A DNA stretch of 64,000 nucleotides from FEN-1099 sp964511015 (GTDB taxonomy: Bacteria; Lernaellota; Lernaellaia; Lernaellales; Lernaellaceae), in assembly GCA_964511015.1 (NCBI GenBank), contig CAZEDX010000009.1:22932-86931 (forward strand), given 5' to 3'. Below, in pieces: positions 34,476 through 45,046 of the stretch; within the stretch, counting starts at the first letter, position 1, and every line of letters starts with the position of its first letter. The position numbers and the translations under genes were made by a program. The notes under the pieces are model-generated. The model saw only the letters and a list, made by a program, of their open reading frames with translations, did not search any database and was not told the origin of the DNA.

Positions 34476-35980
34476 CTACGGCACCCATTCGTCCGCGCCG
34501 ATGTCCCACCCGCCACCGTAGGGTCGTGGCTGGCCATCGAAGTCGAAGGCAACGAGGGCCTCGTATTCCGCGCCAAGGTAGGCAGGAATCGGGTCGATGC
34601 CGGCATCGATACAAAGGCTGGTGTCTTGGAGGTGCACGTCGCCGGCAAACGGGTCGGCGAAGCGCGGGACGACGGAGATATTGTCCGCAGCTTCGGTGCA
34701 GTCGATCCATCCGCAAGCGTTGATCTCGTCGAGGTCGTTCAAGCATTCGTCGTAGCCACACCCCAACAGGCAACCAGCGGAATTGGCGCGAAGGTCGTTG
34801 TTGACCAGAATGTATTCGCCACTCACCGATATCGCGGAGTAGTAGGCGGATGACGAGCCGGCCAAAACGATGTTGTTGACCAGCGTCGTGTGCCCTTCTT
34901 CGTTGCTCACGCCGGTATTGAGGTGCGCTCCGGACCCGCCATGGATGGTGTTGTTGACCGCGATCATCACGCCTTGCCGACCGCGAGGCTCTGTTCGCCC
35001 GACCCGCCATCGACGATATTGCCGGCCAATATGGCGTGGGCGTGCCAGCTGAGGACGCCCAGGCTCGTTCCGGAACCCCTTCCGCCGACGAGCTAATTGT
35101 TGGCCAGCGCAATGGGGTTGAAGTAGTTGTAAACGGTGCAGCTCTGAGCGCCCGATCCGCCGTCGATCAGGTTTCCGGTCAGCGTCGCGTCGTGGTAGTT
35201 GGCCAAGCTATTGCTGCTCAGCGAGCCGGAACCGCCGTAGATGACGTTGCCGATCAGCGTCAGTTCGCCGTCGCTGTAGTGCAAAACGCCGATGCTGTTC
35301 TTGCTGCCCGCGCCGCCGTCGATGGTGTTATGGGCCAGGGTGGCCGTGTTGTAGACCGCCACGCCGACGCTGGCGCTGGTGCCGAGGCCGGCGTTGATGG
35401 TGAACCCTTCCAGCACGACCGGATTGTCGCCGCTGAAGATGAGGGTGGTGTCGGTTTCCGCATCGATCGTGGTGACGTTCAGCGTGATGTCACGCGCCCA
35501 GGTCACGGCCTCGTAACCGCCGCACAGGGACACCGCCGACCAAAGGTCTTCCTGGTACTCGCCTGCGGCGACGAAAAACGTTTTGCCGGCCGGTTACGCC
35601 AGGTCCAGTGCGGCTGTGATGGTCTGGCAAGGTTGGGCCATTGTGCCGGGGTTGGCGTCGTCGCCGGTGGGTGAGACGAATACGCCGTTCTGGTCACTGG
35701 GCGGCGGAAAAAACTCGACCGGTCCTTGCGTGTCGTCGTCATCGTCGCCGGCGTCGTCGTCGGCCGCGTCATCGTCGACCACGTCGTCGTCGTCGGTCCC
35801 ATCGTCGTCGGCCACGTCGTCATCGGGCTGCGTGTCGTCGTCGTCGGCATCATCATCGATCACGACGTCGTCGTCGAACGTGTCATCGTCATCGTCGGAG
35901 CCAATCGGAACGCAGGCACCGGCCAGCAGAACGAAGACAGACAGCAGAAAAAAGATATACTGGTAGCTTAATCTGAACAT
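34476..35980 (-). pseudogene. Broken beta-helix surface lipoprotein with Asp-rich linker
   Basis: The start (35980, with GGAGGG upstream) encodes a lipoprotein signal with Cys23 (VLLAGAC), an Asp-rich linker at 29-84, then GVFVSPTGDDANPGTMAQ, typical of parallel beta-helix (DUF1565-like) surface proteins. Repeats of the type GNLIDGGSGAQS and HNTIDGGAGSKNS follow, and the C terminus reads GGGWDIGADEW, the usual closing motif of choice-of-anchor Q proteins. The reading is broken by an in-frame TAA at 35594-35596, an in-frame TAG at 35093-35095, and a frameshift near 34975-34985. Homology continues in frame across both stops. Sequencing error could explain one lesion but hardly all three. Confidence 0.8.
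35729..35896 (-). repeat. Asp-codon repeat in lipoprotein linker
   Basis: About 170 bases of imperfect Asp-coding trinucleotide repeat just after the lipobox of the beta-helix lipoprotein. Here the tract is N-terminal, unlike the C-terminal tails at 16.0 and 18.3 kb. Confidence 0.85.
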
Positions 35981-36117
35981 GATCAACCCTCCCGTTGGCG
36001 AGTCCATTCGTCAGGGAACCATAGCACAGGAAGAAGAGGCGTGGGTGGAGGCGGGCATGTCGGTTGGAGAGCCCTTCGAGCGCTTTGCCCCCGGACCGTC
36101 TGGTCCGCTACTGCCGC

Positions 36118-36145
36118 TTGACATAACCCCGGTTTTGCCTATATT
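36118..36145 (+). promoter_or_regulatory. ffh operon promoter
   Basis: Perfect TTGACA (36118-36123), 16-base spacer, TATATT (36140-36145, five of six), 37 bases before the ffh ATG. One of the strongest promoter matches in the window. Confidence 0.72.
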
Positions 36146-36182
36146 TGCACCTTCCGTTTTACCCCCGGAGCAGGGGAGGGAC

Positions 36183-37577
<1,395 letters not shown>

Positions 37578-37619
37578 TGATAAGGGTATAACCGCACTGA
37601 CAAGAGAGGATTGTGGATC

Positions 37620-37880
37620 ATGGCGTTGAAGATGAGACTTGCTCGATTCGGTAAGAAAAAGAGTCCGTTCTACCGTATCGTTGTCGCGGAAAGCGAAGCC
37701 CCGCGCGACGGTCGCTTCGTCGAGCAGATCGGTACCTACGACCCGAAGCTGGCCGACAACAAGGTCGTGTTGAACGAAGTGAAAGTCCGCCGGTGGCTGG
37801 AGAAGGGTGCGGTTCCCACGGACACCGTGCGTAGCTTCTTGAAACAAAAGGGCTTTTTGAAACCGGTTGCAAAGAGCTGA
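37620..37880 (+). CDS. rpsP: 30S ribosomal protein S16
   Basis: S16 is an early-assembly 30S protein. The 86-residue product shows MRLARFGKKKSPFYRIVVAE, then GRFVEQIGTYDP and VRRWLEKGAVPTDTVRSFL. The ATG at 37620 starts MALKMRL; an in-frame TTG at 37611 is a less likely start. A GAGAGGA lies about 10 bases upstream. It is 42 bases after ffh and 34 before khpA, a common order. Confidence 0.97.
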   Translation: MALKMRLARFGKKKSPFYRIVVAESEAPRDGRFVEQIGTYDPKLADNKVVLNEVKVRRWLEKGAVPTDTVRSFLKQKGFLKPVAKS

Positions 37881-37914
37881 GCATTGCATTTGGTTCATTT
37901 TGGGGAGGATCGTT

Positions 37915-38151
37915 ATGGGTCTTAAGGAACTGATCGAGTTTATTTCGCAGGCGCTGGTCGATGACCCGGCCAGCGTCCATGTCAACGAGGTCTTGGGCGA
38001 GACCACGACCGTGTTGGAATTGAAAGTGGCAAAAGAAGACTTGGGGAAGGTCATCGGCAAGAACGGACGCACCGCTCGCGCGATGCGGACCATCTTGTCT
38101 GCGGCGTCAACCAAACTGCGCAAACGCGCGGTGTTGGAGATTCTGGAGTAA
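37915..38151 (+). CDS. khpA: KH-domain RNA-binding protein KhpA (YlqC family)
   Basis: A 78-residue type II KH protein with the GxxG loop in VIGKNGRTARAMRTIL. KhpA partners KhpB (Jag/EloR) in RNA binding and envelope control in Firmicutes; the Gram-negative role is less clear. GGGGAGG lies upstream of the ATG at 37915. Its place between rpsP and rimM matches the usual rpsP-khpA-rimM order. Confidence 0.93.
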   Translation: MGLKELIEFISQALVDDPASVHVNEVLGETTTVLELKVAKEDLGKVIGKNGRTARAMRTILSAASTKLRKRAVLEILE

Positions 38152-38294
38152 TCTGGAATCGGTAGGTTAGGGGCTAGGGTCTCACCTGACGCGGGCGGCG
38201 TTCTGTGGGGGGCATGCGTCGGCGAGACAATACTAGCCCTTTGTCATTTTCTCCCACAACCACCGGGTTGATTACCGCCATTTGCGAGGGTTCG

Positions 38295-38807
38295 ATGTCC
38301 GGAACGCCCAAGCTTGTTTCTCTTGGCCGCATCGTCAAGCCACAGGGCTTGAAGGGAGAGTTCCGTGTATACCCGCACGGGCAGGATTCCGAGAATCTCG
38401 ACAGCCTCAAGCAGGTCGTGCTTCAGCCGCCGCAGGGCGAGGTGTGGACCACGACGGTCCGATCCTGCCGTCGCAAAGGGGTGCTGTTCATCTTGTCGGT
38501 GGAAGGCATCGAATCGATCGAGCAAGTGGAAGCCTTGGTCGGCGGGGAAATTCTCGCGCTCGAAACCGACCTGATCGATCTAGCCGACGGGGAATACTAC
38601 TGGTACGAGTTGATCGGCATGGAAGTGGTTACCGAAAGCGGCGAGCGCCTGGGGGAAGTCAAGTCAATGATTCCCACCGGCGCGAATGATGTGCTGCAGG
38701 TTATGCGCGGCGGCCACGAAACGCTGCTGCCCAACATCCCGGATGTGATTTTACGCGTTGACCGCGAGGCCCGCGTAATCACCGTTCGGTTGTTGCACGA
38801 ATCCTGA
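38295..38807 (+). CDS. rimM: 16S rRNA processing protein RimM
   Basis: RimM helps mature the 30S head and binds S19. The 170-residue protein has an N-terminal beta-barrel (LGRIVKPQGLKGEFRVYP), a linker with ETDLIDLADGEYYWYELIG, and a C-terminal PRC barrel (GERLGEVKSMIPTGANDVLQ, LLPNIPDVILRVD). The ATG at 38295 has GAGGG upstream. The 143-base space after khpA and the absence of trmD downstream are unusual; the gene ends 113 bases before glyQ. Confidence 0.93.
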   Translation: MSGTPKLVSLGRIVKPQGLKGEFRVYPHGQDSENLDSLKQVVLQPPQGEVWTTTVRSCRRKGVLFILSVEGIESIEQVEALVGGEILALETDLIDLADGEYYWYELIGMEVVTESGERLGEVKSMIPTGANDVLQVMRGGHETLLPNIPDVILRVDREARVITVRLLHES

Positions 38808-38920
38808 GCATCGGCTGGACAATCCCATTTCGGCGACCCATTCAGCGTGGTGCGGATCTTTTGTTCGCCGCCGCTTCCTGCTACATTCAGGCCTCGCCAA
38901 CAGGTTCGCGGAGGTAGGCT

Positions 38921-39844
38921 TTGACGTTTCAAGAACTGTTGCTTGCGTTGACCGATTTCTGGAGCCGACAAGGCTGCATCATTGACCAGCCGTACGATAT
39001 CGAAGTCGGCGCCGGCACCATGCACCCCGACACCTTCCTGCGCGCGCTCGGTCCGGAGCCGTGGAACGTGGCCTACATACAGCCGAGTCGCCGCCCGACC
39101 GACGGCCGCTACGGGGAAAACCCGAACCGTTCGCAGCGCTATTACCAGTACCAGGTCATCATGAAGCCGAGCCCGAAGAACATTCAGGAACTCTACCTGG
39201 ACTCGCTACGCGCATTCGGCGTCGACCCGTTGAAGCACGATATACGCTTCGTCGAGGACAACTGGGAAAGCCCGACGCTCGGCGCCTGGGGACTGGGCTG
39301 GGAGGTGTGGCTCGACGGCATGGAAATCACGCAGTTCACCTACTTCCAACAGTGTGGCGGTTTCGATTGCAAGCCGGTTTCAGCCGAAATCACCTACGGC
39401 ATCGAACGCATCGCCATGTACTTGCAGGGCGTGAACAGCATGTTCGACCTGACCTGGATTCCGGGCGTCACCTACGGCGACGTCTATCATCAGAACGAGG
39501 TCGAGCAGAGCAAATACAACTTTGAAATTTCCGACGCGAAATCGTTGTTCGAGATGTTCGCCATGTACGAGGCCGAAGCAATCCGCTGTCTAGATCAACA
39601 GCTCACGCTTCCGGCCTACGACTACTGCCTGAAGTGCTCACACACCTTCAACTTGCTCAACGCGCGCGGGGCGATCAGCGTCACCGAACGAGTGTCGTAC
39701 GTGCTGCGTGTGCGCGAACTGGCGCGGCGATGCGCGGTCAGCTGGCTGGCTTCGCGCAAGAGGTTGCGCTACCCGCTGATTAAGGATGAGGCGTTGAAGC
39801 TTGCCCTCTTCAGTGATGAGGGAGAGAAGGGGGGGCGGTCATGA
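38921..39844 (+). CDS. glyQ: Glycyl-tRNA synthetase alpha chain
   Basis: The alpha subunit of the bacterial heterotetrameric glycyl-tRNA synthetase carries the class II catalytic core. The 307-residue product has CIIDQPYDIEVGAGTMHPDT, RPTDGRYGENPNRSQRYYQ, GWEVWLDGMEITQFTYFQQC and SAEITYGIERIAMYLQG. The TTG start at 38921 follows GGAGG at ideal distance. The stop overlaps the glyS start (ATGA), so translation of the two subunits is coupled. Confidence 0.97.
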   Translation: MTFQELLLALTDFWSRQGCIIDQPYDIEVGAGTMHPDTFLRALGPEPWNVAYIQPSRRPTDGRYGENPNRSQRYYQYQVIMKPSPKNIQELYLDSLRAFGVDPLKHDIRFVEDNWESPTLGAWGLGWEVWLDGMEITQFTYFQQCGGFDCKPVSAEITYGIERIAMYLQGVNSMFDLTWIPGVTYGDVYHQNEVEQSKYNFEISDAKSLFEMFAMYEAEAIRCLDQQLTLPAYDYCLKCSHTFNLLNARGAISVTERVSYVLRVRELARRCAVSWLASRKRLRYPLIKDEALKLALFSDEGEKGGRS

Positions 39845-41904
39845 GCACGCGGGAACTGTTGCTGGAAATCGGTGTCGAGGAAATCCCCGCCCGCTTCCTG
39901 GTCGAGGCGGAAGGTAATCTCCGCCAGGCATTCACCCAGAAACTGGACGCCTTGGCGCTGGCGCATGGCGCCGTGGAAACCTATTCCACGCCCCGGCGTC
40001 TGACCGTGCGCGTGCCGGATGTAGCCGTGCGGCAGGAAGACCGGTTGGTGGAGAAAACCGGTCCGGCCAAGAAAGCGGCGTTCGATGCGACCGGCGCGCC
40101 GACCAAGGCCGCGGTTGGCTTTGCCAAAGGGCAGGGCGTCGAGGTGGCGGACCTGATCACCGTTACCACCGACAAGGGCGAATACCTGGCGGTAAAGAAG
40201 CTGATCCCCGGCCGCGATGCGGCCGATCTGCTGCCGGACGCGCTGCGGGAGATCATTCTGGCGCTGCCCTGGCCGAAGTCGATGCGCTGGGGCGATGTCG
40301 ATCTTCGTTTTGCGCGGCCGATTCATTGGCTGCTGGCGCTGTTTGGCGGCCAGGTGCTGCCGCTGACGATCGCCGAGGTGACTTCGGCCGACCGCACACG
40401 CGGCCACCGCTTTCACGCGCCGGCGGACCTGGCGGTTCGCGATTTCACCGACTACGTGGCCAAACTACGCGCGGCCAAAGTCATTGTCGATCCGGCCGAA
40501 CGCAAACAGATCATTCGCGACCGGCTGCACGAGTTCGCCAAACAGCTCGGCGGGAAATGGATCGAAGACGAAGCGCTGCTCGAACACGTGGCGTACCTGG
40601 TCGAATGGCCGGTGCCGCTGCTCGGTCACTTCCCCGATCATTACCTGGCTCTGCCGCGTGAAGTACTGGTGACGCCGATGCGCGAGCATCAGAAGTACTT
40701 CTGCTTCGAGGCCGCGGGCAGTCTGCTGCCGGCGTTCTGCGTGGTGGCCAACCTGGATTCTACCGACCCGGCCACCATCACGGCCGGCAATTTGCGCGTG
40801 TTGTTGGCGCGCCTAGAAGACGCGAAGTACTTTTTCGAAACCGACCAGAAGAAGAGGCTCGACGATCTGGCCAAACAGCTAAACACGGTTGTCTTCCACG
40901 AGAAACTCGGCACCTACGCTGACAAGACCGAACGGGTACGGTTGCTGGTCAATTTCGTCTGCGGCCAACTCTGCCCGAAGGCGCTCGAAGACGCCCGGCG
41001 CGCGGCGCACATCTACAAGGCCGACTTGCTGACCGGAGTGGTCGGCGAATTCCCCGAGTTGCAGGGCCTCATGGGCATGCACTACGCGCGGCTTGGCGGC
41101 GAGAAGGAAACGGTCGCCAAAGCCATCTTCGAACACTACCTGCCGCGCTTCGCCGGCGATGAATTGCCGGCCAGTGACGCCGGCGCGGTGCTTTCTTTGT
41201 GCGACAAGATCGACAGCATCGTCGCGTGCTTCGGCGTCGGTTTGCAGCCGACGGGCGCCGGCGACCCGTACGCGCTGCGGCGCCAGGCGCTGGGCGTGCT
41301 GCACATCCTGGCCGACCGCGGCTGGCAGATGCCGTTGTCCGATCTGGTCCGTAAAGCGCTCGACGGAGTGGAAGACAAGATCAAGACCGACCGCCACGCG
41401 CTCGAGTTGGAGATCCACGAGTTTTTCCGCGACCGGCTGTTCTTTCTCGCGCGTGGGCAAGGTACGCCCACCGAAATCGCCGACGCCGTACTCGCCGTGC
41501 GTTTTGACCGCGTGCCCGAGACGCTCTCGCGTATCAAAGCCGTTGCCGAGTTCGCGCAACGCCCCGAGTTCGCCCCGTTTGCCGCCGCCTTCAAGCGCGC
41601 GGGCAACATCGTGAAGGACTACAACACGCCCGGTCCGGTCGACGAGGCGTTGCTTGCCGAAGAAGCTGAACGCGCACTGCACCAAGCCGTGCGCTCGGTA
41701 CACGACCGCGTGGGCGCGCTGGTGAAAGCGGGCGATGTGCTTGGCGCGCTGATGACCATCGCCGAAATTCGGCCGCTGGTCGACCAATTCTTCGACGCCG
41801 TGTTGGTGATGCACAAGGACGACAAAATCAAGACCAACCGCCTTAACCTGATCTCCGAGGTGACTGGGCTGTTCGCGGCCATCGCAGATTTCCGGCGGGT
41901 CTGA
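39841..41904 (+). CDS. glyS: Glycyl-tRNA synthetase beta chain
   Basis: The beta subunit (687 residues) supplies tRNA binding. It begins ELLLEIGVEEIPARFLVEAE, then PWPKSMRWGDVDLRFARPIH, VTPMREHQKYFCFE and a C-terminal helical anticodon-binding region (EFAQRPEFAPFAAAFKRAGN). The length matches E. coli GlyS. The ATG overlaps the last codon of glyQ. Confidence 0.97.
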   Translation: MSTRELLLEIGVEEIPARFLVEAEGNLRQAFTQKLDALALAHGAVETYSTPRRLTVRVPDVAVRQEDRLVEKTGPAKKAAFDATGAPTKAAVGFAKGQGVEVADLITVTTDKGEYLAVKKLIPGRDAADLLPDALREIILALPWPKSMRWGDVDLRFARPIHWLLALFGGQVLPLTIAEVTSADRTRGHRFHAPADLAVRDFTDYVAKLRAAKVIVDPAERKQIIRDRLHEFAKQLGGKWIEDEALLEHVAYLVEWPVPLLGHFPDHYLALPREVLVTPMREHQKYFCFEAAGSLLPAFCVVANLDSTDPATITAGNLRVLLARLEDAKYFFETDQKKRLDDLAKQLNTVVFHEKLGTYADKTERVRLLVNFVCGQLCPKALEDARRAAHIYKADLLTGVVGEFPELQGLMGMHYARLGGEKETVAKAIFEHYLPRFAGDELPASDAGAVLSLCDKIDSIVACFGVGLQPTGAGDPYALRRQALGVLHILADRGWQMPLSDLVRKALDGVEDKIKTDRHALELEIHEFFRDRLFFLARGQGTPTEIADAVLAVRFDRVPETLSRIKAVAEFAQRPEFAPFAAAFKRAGNIVKDYNTPGPVDEALLAEEAERALHQAVRSVHDRVGALVKAGDVLGALMTIAEIRPLVDQFFDAVLVMHKDDKIKTNRLNLISEVTGLFAAIADFRRV

Positions 41905-41937
41905 GGTTCGGGACTCGGACTCGCAAGGACGGTTCGC

Positions 41938-42342
41938 ATGAGAAATGGATTGGTGACAGGCGCCGTAGTCTGCCTGGTGGCACTGGTCGCCGCCGGTACT
42001 GCGTTGGCTCTTTCCGGTCCGGGCGCCGGCTTCGTCTCGCCAGACAAACCGAAATCCGAACGTCACCTTCTCGGCGCCGACGGATCGTGGGTGGAGTTTG
42101 AACTCAAGGACAACCGCTTTGTCTGCCGCGCCGCGTACAAGCCCTTCGGCCGAACGGGACTGGTCGAGGAAACCATCTTTTCGCTAGACGCCGAGAAACT
42201 CGCGGCAACAGTCGGCAAACCGCAACTGGACAGCATCGCCTACGACGGCACGCGCGTCGCTACCATTGCCGTCACCAAGGCCGAGATCGACGGGTCGACG
42301 ATCAAGCGGGTCGAATACAAGATTGGCGTGCTGATGATCTGA
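41938..42342 (+). CDS. Exported hypothetical protein
   Basis: A 134-residue protein with an N-terminal signal peptide (VTGAVVCLVALVAAGTALAL) and a small beta-rich domain (DGSWVEFELKDNRFVCRAAY, DGTRVATIAVTKAEI). I do not recognise a family. AAGGA lies upstream of the ATG, 33 bases after glyS, so it may ride on the glyS transcript. A single Cys in the mature part rules out an internal disulfide. Confidence 0.65.
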   Translation: MRNGLVTGAVVCLVALVAAGTALALSGPGAGFVSPDKPKSERHLLGADGSWVEFELKDNRFVCRAAYKPFGRTGLVEETIFSLDAEKLAATVGKPQLDSIAYDGTRVATIAVTKAEIDGSTIKRVEYKIGVLMI

Positions 42343-42431
42343 CCGCGCTGTTTGCGGTCTCCGCCGCGGCGCAAATTGAGATCGCTCTCCATTTCTGCTA
42401 GTTTTTGCTCCAGTGATCCGGAGGAGAAAGA

Positions 42432-43283
42432 ATGATCGACCGCAAGTGCCCGGCCTGCGGCGCCACGCTCAAACCCGGCACCTGGTTGTGCGAATACTGC
42501 AACACCGACTGGACGCCGCCGGGCGAACCGGCCGCCGGCAAGGAAGTCGCGGAAAAGGATATCGAGGACCTGTTTGCCGAGGAACAGGCCGCAGCCGTGC
42601 CGCCGACTCCGCCGTTGGGTTCCGCCGTGCCCTCGGTCGGAATGCCGCCGAAAACGCCGTCGACCGCCTGGCACACACCGGCCTTCATTATCTTGACGTT
42701 GTTCTGCGGCCCGTTGTCGCTCGTCTTTCTGTGGGCGGTGACGAAGTGGAGCCGCAAGGCCAAAGTCATCTGGACCGTGGTGATTCTATCGCCGGTCTTG
42801 GTGTTCGGTATCTACGGTTTTTTCAGCGAGACGAAGTACGCTGTGCGGGACGAATCGCCCAAGATCGCGGCCAAACCGATTCCGTTGGCACAACGCCGCA
42901 CCGAGAACATCGACCCGGCGCAAATCTATCGCGATCTGCGCGGCGAAAGCGGACGTTCCCTGGAAGAGCGCAAGAAGACGTGGGTCAAGCAGTATCGCGG
43001 CCGGTGGGTGGAATGGTCGGGCGAAGCCACGTCGGTCAACATTTACACGACGCAGGAATCGGAGATCAGAATCAAACCGGCCTCCGAGGCTTTCTCGGCG
43101 GAAGCCTTTTTCGATCCGTTGCACAACGACCAGTTGAAGGATATCGCCATTGGCGACCAAGTGCGGATCAACGGCCGATTGTGGGGTTACTATTTTCTTC
43201 CCAATACCATTCGCCTGGCGGATGGCGTCGTCGTGAAAGTCGAAAAGAAAAAAACCACCGACACCAAAAGCCAACCGCAATAA
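42432..43283 (+). CDS. Zinc-ribbon membrane protein with OB-like domain
   Basis: A 283-residue protein. A zinc ribbon sits at the N terminus (Cys6, Cys9, Cys20, Cys23; CPACG and CEYC), followed by a Pro-rich linker and two hydrophobic helices (FIILTLFCGPLSLVFLWAV and IWTVVILSPVLVFGIYGFF). After the helices, a soluble domain of about 150 residues (VEWSGEATSVNIYTTQESEI, IAIGDQVRINGRLWGY) has the look of an OB fold (tRNA_anti-like, DUF). Function unknown. GGAGGAG precedes the ATG. It converges on the barrel gene. Confidence 0.7.
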   Translation: MIDRKCPACGATLKPGTWLCEYCNTDWTPPGEPAAGKEVAEKDIEDLFAEEQAAAVPPTPPLGSAVPSVGMPPKTPSTAWHTPAFIILTLFCGPLSLVFLWAVTKWSRKAKVIWTVVILSPVLVFGIYGFFSETKYAVRDESPKIAAKPIPLAQRRTENIDPAQIYRDLRGESGRSLEERKKTWVKQYRGRWVEWSGEATSVNIYTTQESEIRIKPASEAFSAEAFFDPLHNDQLKDIAIGDQVRINGRLWGYYFLPNTIRLADGVVVKVEKKKTTDTKSQPQ

Positions 43284-43286
43284 GAA

Positions 43287-43307
43287 GGGCGGGGATGGCC
43301 CCCGCCC
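43287..43307 (-). terminator. Hairpin between convergent genes
   Basis: GGGCGGGG (43287-43294) pairs with CCCCGCCC (43300-43307). Read on the minus strand the stem is followed by TTCTTATT, so it best serves the barrel gene at 43335; the plus strand lacks a T run. Confidence 0.5.
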
Positions 43308-43334
43308 CTGAACACCTCACGATAGGTCAGAGCA

Positions 43335-44141
43335 TCATGGCGTCGGCGGCGGCTCGTCCGGTGGGGGCGGTTCATCGGGTGGCGGCGGCTCGCTCGGCGG
43401 CTCGTCGGGCGGAACGAACGGCTCATCCGGTGGCGACACCGGCGGAGCCGACGGCGGTTCCGGCGGCGCTTCGTTGCGGCCGGGGCGGCCCCAGGCGCCG
43501 ATGATCAACGACGCTTTGACCGCGAAATGGTTGAAATCGGTGCCGCGATAGTCCTCCGCGTCGAAGTCGCCGCTGAACAACCCGCCGGCCGGAATGGCTT
43601 CGGCCCAATAGGAACCATAGACGCCGAACCCGATCAGGCCGAAGATCAACTCAAAACCTAGTTCGGGTTCGACATAGAAGTAGTCTTCGTAGGCCCGTCC
43701 TTGCCGAGCCCCACTGTGCAGGTCGTAGTCCCATCGACCGCCACCCAAACGCAGATCGGTTACCAGGCCGAACGCCTCGCCGAAATAGCGCTTGTAGCCG
43801 ATCAAAAGCGCAGCATTGTCCATTTTCAGCGTGGCCAGGCTGCCGTGCGCGTTCTGCTGCAGGTTGATGCTGCTCGACGCAAAGCCCAGACGTAGGCCGT
43901 TGTTGTTGGCAAACAGATCGATGAACAGCGACCAATCCACACCCACGGGCGTGGAAGGGGCAAAATCACCCAGGTCGGCGATGTCCAGGTCATCGCCGAA
44001 TTGGGTCAGATCGATGAAATTGACGGCCGGGCCGAGAGTAAAACCGAGGCCCGCGCCGCCAGTCCGTTCTTCCTGCGCTTCGGCCATGGTCGCCACGGCC
44101 ATGACGCACAGTGTGGCAAGCAGGCCGATTCCGCGTTTCAT
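43335..44141 (-). CDS. Outer-membrane beta-barrel-like protein with Pro-rich tail
   Basis: A 268-residue exported protein. A signal peptide (LLATLCVMAVATMAEAQ) precedes alternating polar/hydrophobic strands with many Gly and aromatic residues (LGFTLGPAVNFIDLTQFG, LLIGYKRYFGEAFGLVTDLR), consistent with a small beta-barrel. From about residue 225 a Pro-rich tail repeats PPDEP. A tail after the last strand is unusual, since barrels normally end in Phe or Trp. It lies 13 bases after the START-like gene and is probably the last gene of a seven-gene run. Confidence 0.65.
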   Translation of the reverse strand: MKRGIGLLATLCVMAVATMAEAQEERTGGAGLGFTLGPAVNFIDLTQFGDDLDIADLGDFAPSTPVGVDWSLFIDLFANNNGLRLGFASSSINLQQNAHGSLATLKMDNAALLIGYKRYFGEAFGLVTDLRLGGGRWDYDLHSGARQGRAYEDYFYVEPELGFELIFGLIGFGVYGSYWAEAIPAGGLFSGDFDAEDYRGTDFNHFAVKASLIIGAWGRPGRNEAPPEPPSAPPVSPPDEPFVPPDEPPSEPPPPDEPPPPDEPPPTP

Positions 44142-44154
44142 GATCGGCTCTCGT

Positions 44155-45033
44155 CTAGTGGCCCATGGCCTGGCGGAACGCCGCTTGTTCGCTGGCGAAC
44201 TTCTGCTGGTCGGCGGCCGAATGATACTTCTTCATGTGGGTCGCCCAGCTCTTGGCGTGGAACATTAGATTCTGGTGCAACGCCGGCATGGCGGTTTCGG
44301 TTGCCTTGTTGACAATCGGCTTGATCGCGGCCAGGTTGCCACCCGGGTTGGTGTCCACGTAATACTCGACGAACGCCAACAGCGCGTCTTCCGGTTTGGT
44401 GCGGTACGCTTCGGGCACCGGCTGAATGTGCCAGCAGCCGTTGTTGTGTGTGATCTTCACCGCCGAGCGGAAGAAGCTTTCCATTTCCTGGTTGCGCCGG
44501 TCGGAGCAATACAAATCGTTCACCGCAGTCCAGGCCGACTCCCACGGGAAGCCGTCTCGGTTGTGATAGCGGCTCAGCGTGTAGATGCGCGGATCCACCA
44601 TCGGCATGACCAGCAACTGGTACAGATAGCTGCGGTTGCCCACCGAGCAGACCGCGCCGTCAAAGACATAAGGCATGAAGCTGCGGCGCCGGTTGGTCAG
44701 CGAACCCGCGTTCGGATAGGACGGATCGACGAGGTGGAAATGGGCGATGTCCTGCGTGATCCACCACACGGTGACCGGGTCGATCGGCAGTATGGCCACC
44801 ATGTAGCCAGCCTTCAATTGCGGGTCGGAAGGCGACGGCAGCAACAGGCACACCGGTTTCTGGGTCTTGAGGCTCTGCACCTGCGTTGCGCTGAGCGTGA
44901 CCTTGGGAACAGGCTGTTTGAAGGTCTTGGTCGGCTTCAACTGGAAGTTGAGCGTCGTGTCCAGACCCTGTGCGAACACGGCGGCGGTGATGAAGAGAGC
45001 CGCCAACAATAACACGGGCACACAACGTTTCAT
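44155..45033 (-). CDS. Exported START/SRPBCC-like protein
   Basis: A 292-residue protein with a signal peptide (residues 1-22, ending VFAQ). The mature part resembles START-type lipid-binding folds: VTVWWITQDIAHFHLVDP, YQLLVMPMVDPRIYTL, ITHNNGCWHIQPVPEAYR and FVEYYVDTNPGGNLAAIKPI with a long C-terminal helix. START domains bind lipids or sterols in a cavity; a periplasmic role in lipid handling is inference. AAGGAGG upstream fixes the ATG at 45033. It is 13 bases after rfbB. Confidence 0.6.
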   Translation of the reverse strand: MKRCVPVLLLAALFITAAVFAQGLDTTLNFQLKPTKTFKQPVPKVTLSATQVQSLKTQKPVCLLLPSPSDPQLKAGYMVAILPIDPVTVWWITQDIAHFHLVDPSYPNAGSLTNRRRSFMPYVFDGAVCSVGNRSYLYQLLVMPMVDPRIYTLSRYHNRDGFPWESAWTAVNDLYCSDRRNQEMESFFRSAVKITHNNGCWHIQPVPEAYRTKPEDALLAFVEYYVDTNPGGNLAAIKPIVNKATETAMPALHQNLMFHAKSWATHMKKYHSAADQQKFASEQAAFRQAMGH

Positions 45034-45046
45034 CGATTCCTCCTTG

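Noticed and set aside
35093..35596. Stop-codon readthrough or recoding (TAA, TAG) in the beta-helix gene
   Set aside because: Both codons end other intact genes in the window, and a separate frameshift further down points to decay.
41938..42342. trmD or another tRNA modification gene after rimM or glyS
   Set aside because: The genes after rimM are glyQS and an exported hypothetical; no TrmD knot motif is visible anywhere in the window.
42413..43504. Plus-strand frame of 363 codons overlapping the zinc-ribbon gene in another frame
   Set aside because: It overlaps a gene with clear zinc-ribbon and membrane features and then runs into the convergent barrel gene.
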